From Acholoe squamosa (Eukaryota > Annelida > Polychaeta > Phyllodocida > Polynoidae): DNA of 64,000 bases. A program made the position numbers and the translations under genes. The DNA is taken from positions 41,001,693 through 41,065,692 of the forward strand of contig OX439045.1 of the NCBI GenBank assembly GCA_949317995.1, given 5' to 3'. This document shows, piece after piece, positions 57,201 to 64,000 of the stretch (positions within the stretch are counted from its first letter, which is position 1; the number at the start of each line of letters is the position of its first letter). The notes beneath the pieces were generated by a model, which saw nothing but the letters and a program-made list of their open reading frames with translations, searched no databases and was not told where the DNA came from.

Positions 57201-60200
57201 ATCCACCCTTCCTCCTGCAGGTATGGAGTGACGCTGCCATTCAGGTGTTCTTCTCTGTTGGATGCTGCTGGGGAAATTTCATCACTATGGGTAAACACAA
57301 CAATTTCAGGAACAACTCGATTGTGTAAGAGCTCTTACTCCATTAAGATACGGTCATCTATTGTGGCATCCATTCATAATTTATAGAGCCAGCCTTTAGA
57401 CATAGTCCCGTGTGAGTATTGAGCTGTGACTTTCTTTTCATATTTCTAGTGATGCTGGCATCCTAGTGGTCGGGGACTTCCTCACAAGTGTATTCTGTGG
57501 ATTTGTCATCTTTGCAATTCTTGGACAAATGGCGGCTCAGATTAACCTACCCATCGATCAAGTGGTGGCTTCAGGTAAACTGCTGTAAACTCAAATTTGT
57601 ATTCAGGTTCGATCTGTTTTCAATAGTCTATGGCTTTCACCAAAAACTTCCAACAGCAATGTTGTATCTCTATTTGATTATATGAAGTCTTTCAAACAGT
57701 AGTATAGAGGGGAATGTGTTCTATTTCAACGAGTTGATATTGAGATTTGTTAATGCCCTACTAATATAATAAATCTCAACCATGTCTTCGTATCACTGGA
57801 CGCGCTTGGTTTAGCATTGAAATATACAAAACGGTACCTAAATATAGCAGCGTCCAAAAATAACTGTTCCTTATGCTTTGTCTACAGCGTCTCCGGGTCA
57901 TCGGACGCGCTTGGTTTGGCATTGAAATATACAAATACCAGAGTGACCCACTGACCTCATGTATGGGTGTAGAATATACTTAGCGGTTATGTACCAGGCT
58001 ACCTATATATTTCCACATATGATTATAATCTGTTATTATCTATCAACCCTACGTTATCATAACCGGTAAAGCAATGCACTTAATAATTGTACATAATTTT
58101 ATCTAACCAGGCCCATGCTCCAGACCCCCTTTCAATGACAGTCAAACAGCCTAGATATATTTCCACTGTGATCATCTCTCATACCTATCATTCATATCAT
58201 TCATATCATTCATATCAAGTATATTGTACAGTGAGTCACTATCAAAATGGTAGTATTAGATGATATTAAGTCACAAAAGGGTCTAAAGGTTTTTTGTACA
58301 AATACTCGTTCTATATACGGTAAAAGGACAGATACTTTTAGGCTAATTACTTTTTCAGATAACACTGGCATTGTAGAATCATGGTTAAAACCTTCTGTAC
58401 TGGATGATGACTTACACATCCCTGGGTATCAATATGTAAGACTAGATAGGTATCCAAGTAGAGACAAAAACGCAGGTGGCCTTATGCTGTATCTAAAAGA
58501 TCATTATATTGCTATCCCTGATCTTACGTGCTCTTTTATAGAAAATGACTTTGAAATACTGTGTGTAGATGTTCAAATAAAATGTTATAAAATATAAGAT
58601 CTTTGTATGCTATCGACCACCTGATAGTAAGGATAAAGGTGCAATATATAATAAATTAACCACCCTTCTGAAAAATGTAACAAAAAATAGAAAACTTATA
58701 CTAATGGGAAATTTCAATGTTAATTTATTATATAAAAAGGATGTTGAAGACGCTACTGTGAACGAATTCTGTACCGGTAATAAACTGTTCCAAATTATGA
58801 AAGATATCACTAGACCTGTATCAGGAACCATATTGGATCATATTTATACAAATGTACATAATATTGCCTACTCTGGCTTGGTCGATGTACACATCTCGGA
58901 CCATACCCCCATATTCATGACTTTAAAATGTGAAAAAGTCAAATTAAAGAAGAAGATTGTATATGCTAGGTCCTATAGAAGATATGACTTCCTAGCTTTC
59001 AAAAACATGCTCACACAACATGACTGGACTGATATAGTAGTTTTAAATGATATCAATGATATGTGGAATAAAATCATAAATGTAATTTTGACTAAACTAA
59101 ACACCATATGCCCTATAAAGAGGATGAACATACCAGATTACACACCACCATGGCTAACACAACAGATACTAGAACTAATGAGGGTACGAGACAAACTCTA
59201 TAGAAAGGCCAGGTCCACTAAATCAAATGGTGACTGGGCTGCTGCTAAGCATTATAAGCTCATAGTAAAACGAGAACTTTTTTACAGCCAGAAGCATGAA
59301 ATTGAACTATTATTAAGATTTAGAAAAACGGATCCAGCTAAATTCTGGGATGCCATACACAAACTTTTGCCACATAAAACAAGTAGTACCCTTATTAAAC
59401 TTAGGAATCGGACTACTAACTTAATTGTTCCTCCTGATGCATGCGCTGAGTACATAAACAGCTTCTTTGTAAATATTGGTGAAGACTTAGCAAAAGCTCT
59501 ACCACCTGGAGAAGGGGCACAAGCAGCCAATGTACCATATGGAAATCCAACCTTGAATACTAACCTCATGTATGATATCTCTTACATTGATATGATTAAA
59601 ATGATAAAAGGGATTAACATCAAGAAACCTTCTGCTATAAAGAATTGTAAATCATATATAATCAAGGATGCATTTTTTGCCATTGCGGATGTAATATTGG
59701 TATTATATAATCAGTGTCTACCTACTTCGGTATTTCCGACTGTCTGGAAAGCTGGGACTGTAATTCCCCTTCATAAAAAAGCAAACTCTCTTGATGTGAA
59801 TGACCTTAGGCCTATAAGCTTACTACAAATACCAGGAAAAATCCTGGAAAAGATTGTTTGTAATAGACTCCAGTCTTATATGAAAAACTGTAATCTACTT
59901 TGCCCATCACAGCATGGATACAGAACTGGACATTCCACTCAGTCAGCCATAACGGAACATCTATCCACTATTATTAATAACATCATATTAAATAAACCTT
60001 CATATTGTCTATATTTAGACTACAAAAAAGCTTTCGACACTGTCTCACATTCAAAATTACTAGGGAAAATGTCTGCTTTAGGTCTTGACTTTGCCACCTG
60101 CTAATTCTTTGAAAATTATCTTAATAATAGAACACAAAATACTATTGCAAATGATGTACTGTCCACCTCTAAAAATTTGAAATATGGAGTACCGCAGGGA

Positions 60201-62009
60201 TCAGTCTTAGGTCCTGTGCTAGAATTAGAAAATTTGCTCTGGATATTTTCAAAAGTATGATATTGCCAACTTTCGACTATTGTGATTTCATATGGGATAG
60301 AGATTACAGGGGAGAAACAAAAGAATTACAATTACTACATAATTGGGCCTTAAGGGTTGTTTATAAAGTTAAATTGGAAGAAAATCCAACCATGACAACA
60401 GAGCAAATTAAAAACACAAGTAAATGTATGGAACTTGCCGATAGAAGAGATCAACATCTTTTATTCTATGCCTTTTTCCTGTCAAAATGTGAAAATCTAG
60501 TTGACAATAGAAATATACCCGCCCGTTTCCATCAAGGAAAAAGATTGTTATTACCACACTGTCTTAAACCTCTTGTTATCAGAAGCGCTTTATATAGAGC
60601 TTGTGCCAGGTGGAATCAACTAAAAGCAAAATATACAACCATTGAGACCCTATCTGAGTTTAAAAACTCTATTAAGAAAGACTACCCAGACTGTTTCATG
60701 TAATAATTTGTGTGACTATGAAATATTAATTCTCATCCTCATCTCATCTCATCATTAATTGATCGCTAATGTTCTTTTGAAATCTTTGATACGGTATTAA
60801 TGATGTACTGTTAATGCATATTGCAGTTATTGGGCCATTACTGATTAATTTTATATATCAAGACTGTCTTAATCAGAGTTGAAACATGAAGGGGGCTTGG
60901 TATAACTACCACAATGCGTGGGCACCAGGTTTCAATTGCACTTACTCTGTAAATGTAATTATCCCAATAAACAACTTTTAAAAAAATGTCTCATAGATCA
61001 CTACTAAGGTAGCCAATCTTTGCCAAAGTGGTCTCTGTGGCATTCAATGACCACCAAATTTACCTTGTAGGCTAATTTGTTGTTATTTATTTTGCGTATG
61101 TCTCAGGCCCAGGCTTAGCCTTTGTTGTGTACCCCCGTGCTGTGATGGCTCTGCCCTTGTCCCAGCTGTGGTCCGTGCTTTTCTTCCTAATGCTGACCAA
61201 CCTGGGTCTAGGATCTGCCGTAAGTATATATGAGGACAAGTGATGGGTGATTCACGTTATAAATATGCTAACAATGTACAGAAGTCAATGCACATTAACG
61301 TGTTATATCATTTAATCCCAAATTGAATATGAAAGGTCCATAGGTTTGACCAAGAACCTCCATAATTATCACACTCCCAGTGTGATAACCCTACCCTGTA
61401 TCATACTTCTCTAGTATATAGGTAGGTCAATACAATAGACTGCATAAGCATGCAGGCGAAATTCTAAACTCATTTTCTCTCTAACATACACGGTTTAGAT
61501 CCCTCAGCTGGCCAATATTCTGGGTTCTCTAACAGAGGAAATAGAAGTCCTGAGCTCTAAGTGGAATCGCCTTATCACCCTTATCTGCCTGGCTTCTGTT
61601 TCCTTCCTTATAGGACTGGTGTACACTACAAATGTAAGTAAAGCTTCAGGTATATATGCACCTTATTACATGTATTTGTTCTCCTGCAAATGTAATATTT
61701 TCACTGTATATCATAATCAAATTAATTTTCTAAAATTAAGCTTATTGGCAATGTGACGAAGAATTTACACACCCACTTTTTAGCAACTATCTGCAGCCTA
61801 TAGCATACTTTTAGTCATGTGCTAATAATTACTGTAGGCTAAAGCTAACACGCCTTTGTAACAATTTGAATCAAAATGAAAAAAAAAATGTCATGTTCAA
61901 AACTTGCAGGGAGGTATATACGTGTTGACGCTGATGGATTACTATGGACCCCCGTTTTGTCTAGTTGCAATTGGCCTGTTCGAAGTCTTGGTAGTCGCAT
62001 GGATATATG
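48129..62009 (+). CDS. SLC6 family Na+/Cl- dependent transporter (amino-acid/neurotransmitter type), 3' end outside window
   Basis: Eleven exons joined in phase give 477 residues covering TM1 to TM10 of the 12-helix LeuT fold; family members are about 600-650 residues. Exons: 48,129-48,291; 54,508-54,639; 55,277-55,420; 55,862-56,009; 56,262-56,394; 56,653-56,787; 57,221-57,324; 57,450-57,574; 61,107-61,219; 61,499-61,633; 61,910-62,009. Hallmarks: [19 protein letters not shown] (TM1), [10 protein letters not shown] with the EL2 disulfide cysteines, [29 protein letters not shown] (TM6), [18 protein letters not shown] (TM7, chloride-site Ser kept), [13 protein letters not shown] (TM8). It imports substrate across the plasma membrane with Na+ and Cl-. 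TM1 has Gly rather than the Asp of monoamine transporters, so the substrate is probably an amino acid. TM6 [10 protein letters not shown] is closest in style to glycine and B0,+ transporters. Subfamily is inference. Confidence 0.92.
48920..49045. repeat. 126-bp MITE in SLC6 intron 1
   Basis: ~34-bp near-perfect inverted ends CTAGGG.AACGTTCAACAAT followed by TATGTCACTGT, around a ~55-bp loop. Confidence 0.85.
49345..49764. repeat. ~420-bp MITE in SLC6 intron 1
   Basis: Short inverted ends: CCAGTGGTGGATTTAG on the left and CCAGGAGCGGATCCAG on the right (inverse). A related internal block TCTTGGATCTACCA is at 49,470. Confidence 0.55.
50165..50236. repeat. (CTAAA)n-type minisatellite
   Basis: Irregular run of CTAAA, CTAGA and CCAAAA units. 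Confidence 0.8.
50640..50770. repeat. ~131-bp MITE in SLC6 intron 1
   Basis: Inverted ends AGGGCTGCGTCCACTGCGAC on the left and AGGGGTGCGTCCACTGCCGA on the right (inverse). The GGATGGACCATCC palindrome is present in both arms. TA flanks each side. Confidence 0.85.
50790..51560 (-). pseudogene. Decayed coding-like fragments, unknown element
   Basis: Minus-strand pieces read like protein: 51,531-51,349 ([20 protein letters not shown], then [15 protein letters not shown], then an acidic tail) and 51,186-50,905 ([34 protein letters not shown]), with a basic continuation near 50,900-50,800. Their frames are separated by stops. Composition suits a transposon ORF, but I recognise no domain. It lies antisense in SLC6 intron 1. 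Confidence 0.35.
51515..51700. repeat. Degenerate repeat of GACGACCTAA
   Basis: GTCAT/GACGA/CCTAA blocks recur about every 30-38 bases in both orientations. Confidence 0.55.
51701..52775. other. SLC6 intron 1, nothing recognised
   Basis: No exon, tandem repeat or inverted repeat that I can support. Confidence 0.5.
52776..53985. repeat. Older repeat of CCAAAACGCAATAAATCC units, split by a MITE
   Basis: TTCCAAAACGCAACAAACCC occurs at about 52,778. After the inserted MITE, TTCCAAAACGCAATAAATCC-like blocks recur near 53,687, 53,718, 53,930 and 53,960. The MITE at 52,950-53,677 entered this older repeat. Confidence 0.6.
52950..53677. repeat. 728-bp piggyBac-like MITE with TTAA target duplication
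   Basis: TTAA flanks both ends. Termini CCCTTTCATGCTCAGAATTA and (inverse) CCCTTACACGCCCAGAATAG match at most positions. A TTAA duplication plus CCCT tips is the piggyBac pattern. No transposase. A right-end fragment of the same family is at 23,265-23,464. Confidence 0.8.
54508..54639 (+). CDS. SLC6 exon 2: TM1 end and TM2
   Basis: Acceptor ATCACAG. Reads [20 protein letters not shown], then [18 protein letters not shown]. Donor CCAAG|GTAATT, phase 1 to phase 1. Confidence 0.93.
55277..55420 (+). CDS. SLC6 exon 3: TM3 and start of extracellular loop 2
   Basis: Reads [20 protein letters not shown], then [20 protein letters not shown] and GNPWNTP. The donor must be CCCT|GTAGGT: the alternative eight bases later would create a stop in exon 4. 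Confidence 0.88.
55862..56009 (+). CDS. SLC6 exon 4: extracellular loop 2
   Basis: [20 protein letters not shown], then [10 protein letters not shown]. The Cys closes the loop-2 disulfide. Asn of NES and NIT are likely glycosylation sites. Donor ACAA|GTAAAG, phase 2. Confidence 0.88.
56262..56394 (+). CDS. SLC6 exon 5: TM4
   Basis: [20 protein letters not shown], then [17 protein letters not shown] and GTKSWGK. Donor GGAAAG|GTATGC, phase 0. Confidence 0.92.
56653..56787 (+). CDS. SLC6 exon 6: TM5 and extracellular loop 3
   Basis: [19 protein letters not shown], then [17 protein letters not shown]. 45 codons, phase 0 at both ends. Confidence 0.92.
57221..57324 (+). CDS. SLC6 exon 7: TM6
   Basis: [20 protein letters not shown], then [14 protein letters not shown]. 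Donor ATTGT|GTAAGA, phase 2. This helix lines the substrate site. Confidence 0.92.
57450..57574 (+). CDS. SLC6 exon 8: TM7
   Basis: [20 protein letters not shown], then [20 protein letters not shown]. Donor TTCAG|GTAAAC, phase 1. Confidence 0.92.
57798..57935. repeat. 33-bp direct duplication in SLC6 intron 8
   Basis: GGACGCGCTTGGTTTAGCAT... at 57,798-57,830 recurs with one change at 57,903-57,935. Confidence 0.85.
58247..58597 (+). pseudogene. LINE endonuclease N-terminal fragment
   Basis: [49 protein letters not shown]: the first half of an AP-endonuclease. A one-base shift near 58,590 moves the rest ([13 protein letters not shown]) to the next frame. Confidence 0.82.
58593..60216 (+). 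pseudogene. LINE ORF2: endonuclease end, linker and 5' half of RT
   Basis: [13 protein letters not shown] and [10 protein letters not shown] finish the endonuclease. [20 protein letters not shown] and [16 protein letters not shown] form the linker. [39 protein letters not shown] and [16 protein letters not shown] are RT blocks. TAA at 60,102-60,104 interrupts the frame, which continues to [14 protein letters not shown] and then breaks off. Confidence 0.88.
60218..60703 (+). pseudogene. LINE ORF2 C-terminal fragment after an internal deletion
   Basis: Starts [20 protein letters not shown] and continues to [10 protein letters not shown] and DYPDCFM. It joins directly to the [10 protein letters not shown] block, so the YADD catalytic region and the thumb start are missing. 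Confidence 0.82.
61107..61219 (+). CDS. SLC6 exon 9: extracellular loop 4 and TM8
   Basis: [20 protein letters not shown], then [18 protein letters not shown]. The Asn-Leu-Gly-Leu-Gly-Ser stretch is the usual Na2-site region of TM8. Phase 1 to 0. Confidence 0.92.
61499..61633 (+). CDS. SLC6 exon 10: TM9
   Basis: [20 protein letters not shown], then [20 protein letters not shown]. 45 codons, phase 0. Confidence 0.92.
61910..62009 (+). CDS. SLC6 exon 11: TM10
   Basis: [20 protein letters not shown], then [13 protein letters not shown]. Donor ATATG|GTAAAT, phase 1. TM11-TM12 and the C-terminus are not seen before the window ends. Reading through the donor would end after about 20 residues (ESNHYPMNF, stop), unlikely to be the normal product. 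Confidence 0.88.
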
Positions 62010-62868
62010 GTAAATATAGACAAGAAAGACTTGCTTCTGAGTCAAATCACTATCCAATGAATTTCTGAAGGTAGCCAAGTGCTAGTTAAATTCCCAAGAC
62101 CCGAATAATGTTGAAGCAGTCATTGGCCTATAATATAGAAAAAAATGAGCCAATAAAAATATCACAACAATAACACAAATCCTGGAAACATACCCAAAAT
62201 AGTGGAAATACATGGTCAAAAATCATAGAAAGTGTGCAAATAGGCCTTGGTGGAGTTTTGAGATGTCTGAGAAAAAATTATGTAGTATCTCAAAAATATT
62301 TTTTGTGGATAGTGTATAGGTCTTGGGGTAACTGCACATGAAATATTATGAGTTAAATATGAAAACCGTTGCTATGGCAATGCCCAGGACCTATCTACCT
62401 GGAAACGATGTCCTCCCGAGTGACCATTCGGGGTATTTTCCCTTTATTGATTCAAAATGACCTATGATATGCTTCTGGTCCACTGTTATTATGATTTTGC
62501 TTGTAGTACTGGGTCTAATAGTTGGGTTGGGAGTATTGTAGTCAGACGTAACAGGCTTTTTGCCTTTCCCTCAGGTCATTTTCCTATAGGGCCTAGCCTG
62601 GAATTCAAGTAAATCTCAGATTCTAAGATATTCATTTCTTTCTGTTTTATATAAAAGCTGAACAGACTATGGTAGGAACTATTGATTATATGGAATACAA
62701 TGCCCACGGCATGTACTTTCAGGTGGTATATAGTTTTGATGGGGGAAAAATCTGTAATTTCTGTTCAAAATACCTTGTAGTTCATCACTCGCCTGGACAT
62801 TATGTTCAGAATTGTGATCAAATTCCATTAAAAGTAGGCCATTTTATGATAGCAAGGAATCAGCTGAC
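62010..62868. other. SLC6 intron 11, no exon recognised
   Basis: I looked for the TM11 exon (a GADRF-like start in phase 1) and did not find it. Confidence 0.5.
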
Positions 62869-63990
62869 ACAGATAACAATGTGAATTCCATCATCTACTG
62901 CTCAAGATGGTCCAGATCTGTGATCTTCAATGAGATAAAATGATTATTTCTGTAGGAAATCAAACCCTCAACATGGCATGTTACTCAATGGTCACTCGCC
63001 CGGACACAATTTCACCTGGACAAAAAAGCACTTCCCATCCCTGATACTGCAAAGGTTTAGCAGCAATCAATTGTCCATACATTGAGTACTAAGGTATATG
63101 TAGGGGGTAAATAACAGGCATAGTTAGGATATTTGAATATCCCTATTGTGCAGAGGAGGGGCAGGAATATTGAATTTTGTGTGAGGACAAGAAATGTAGG
63201 CAGAATCATGATAAAAACCGTTAAAAGTATTCTCATTTTACGATAATAAGGTCACATCTGACATAAAGAAACATGTTATTTTCATGATCTACAGGTCAAA
63301 ATGGTCTAGATCTGAGATTGTCATGGTAATATGACAATTGTTTCTGTAGAAAATCAAGCCCTCGACATGAATTATTACTCAAATGTCATTCGCCCGGACA
63401 TATGCCAAGAATCTCTACAAACATTTATTATAAGTACACTCATTTCATGATATAAAAGACACATCTGACATACATAACAATGTGATTTCTGTAATCTACA
63501 GGTCTAAATGGTCTAGAGCTGTTATTTTCATTAAGATAAAATTTTAATTTCTGTGGGAAATCAACCCCTCAACATGGCATGTTATTCAATGGTCACTCGC
63601 CCGGACACAATTTCGCCCGGACAAAATAGCACTTCCCATCTCTGCTACTGCAAAGGATGGAGAGTAATCCATTGCCCTATATATTGGGCACTTAGGTATA
63701 TGTAGGGGGTAAATAACTGACTTAGTTAGGATAGTTAAATGTGTTAATCCTACACAGGAGGGGAAGGAACATGATTTTTCGCCCGGACAAGGAAAAAGGG
63801 GGATTTTCAAGGAAAATCACTTATTGCCCCCTCACAGTGAAGTTTATGGAGGAAATCAAATTTTGTTTTCAACATACTTTACCCCCAATATGTAGCAAAT
63901 CTTTTAAGGCATAATTGAACCCATTTCACTTTTAGTTATTTAATGGGGGGAGGCCAAGTGACCAAATTATCGCCCGGACAGACCACTTTA
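62869..63990. repeat. Tandem/dispersed repeats with CGCCCGGACA motif
   Basis: A unit beginning near ACATAACAATGTGAATTCC, continuing through GATGGTCCAGATCTGTGAT and GGAAATCAA.CCCTC.ACATG, and ending TCACTCGCCCGGACACAATT, starts at about 62,869, 63,265 and 63,473. Units 1 and 3 continue with AAAAGCACTTCCCATC and GGTATATGTAGGGGGTAAAT; unit 2 is shorter. CGCCCGGACA recurs alone at 63,600, 63,781 and 63,971. Confidence 0.8.
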
Positions 63991-64000
63991 CAAAAAGTAA

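Larger units (their letters stand above)
58200..60990 (+). mobile_element. CR1-like LINE in SLC6 intron 8, inactive
   Basis: Same orientation as the host gene. From 58,247: endonuclease fragment, linker, RT fragment, C-terminal fragment to 60,703, then a 3' UTR with AATAAACAACTTTTAAAAAA near 60,967-60,985. There is no ORF1, so it is 5'-truncated. The left flank has a short (TTCATATCA)n run at about 58,185-58,217. RT is internally deleted. It differs in sequence from the LINE at 21,770-27,830. Confidence 0.85.

Noticed and set aside
62010-62068. Read-through of SLC6 exon 11 as the protein's C-terminus
   Set aside because: It would lose TM11 and TM12; a good GTAAAT donor in the conserved phase argues for normal splicing to exons outside the window.

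Overview
This is a window of animal nuclear DNA, most likely from a marine invertebrate. The host genes are split by GT-AG introns. Most of the rest is transposon sequence: CR1-like LINEs, a PIF/Harbinger element, tRNA-derived repeats, many short foldback elements and several tandem arrays. There is no operon structure, no bacterial-type gene and no virus. The phylum cannot be fixed from the sequence; a lancelet, echinoderm or mollusc would all fit.

Layout. 1-21.8 kb has no recognisable gene, only foldback elements, tandem arrays (106-bp, 22-bp and other periods) and one copy of a ~1-kb composite repeat with a long palindrome and tRNA-like modules (8551-9532). 21.8-27.8 kb is an old LINE on the minus strand. 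Its ORF1 ends in a NADAR/YbiA-like domain, and its ORF2 is interrupted by a second copy of the composite repeat and by a piece of a piggyBac-like MITE. At 32.2-34.0 kb is a small host gene (+) related to the non-catalytic N-terminus of adenylate kinase 5. 36,702-47,642 is one ~10.9-kb PIF/Harbinger transposon: a spliced DDE transposase on + and two large paralogous SANT/Myb-like genes on -. From 48,129 to the window end runs a host SLC6 Na+/Cl- neurotransmitter/amino-acid transporter gene (+). Eleven coding exons are visible, and its introns contain MITEs, a piggyBac-like MITE and a dead CR1-like LINE. Its last exons lie outside the window.

The most interesting object is a 990-bp LTR element (39,547-40,536, minus orientation) inserted in one of the Harbinger accessory genes. 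It has 249-bp LTRs differing at one base, a 4-bp target duplication, a primer-binding site and a polypurine tract, but no room for gag or pol: it is a TRIM. Each LTR holds a complete Pol III tRNA-Cys-like gene. The primer-binding site is complementary to the 3' end of that same tRNA, including the CCA that is not in the DNA. The element may therefore encode its own reverse-transcription primer. The LINE ORF1-NADAR fusion is the second striking system.
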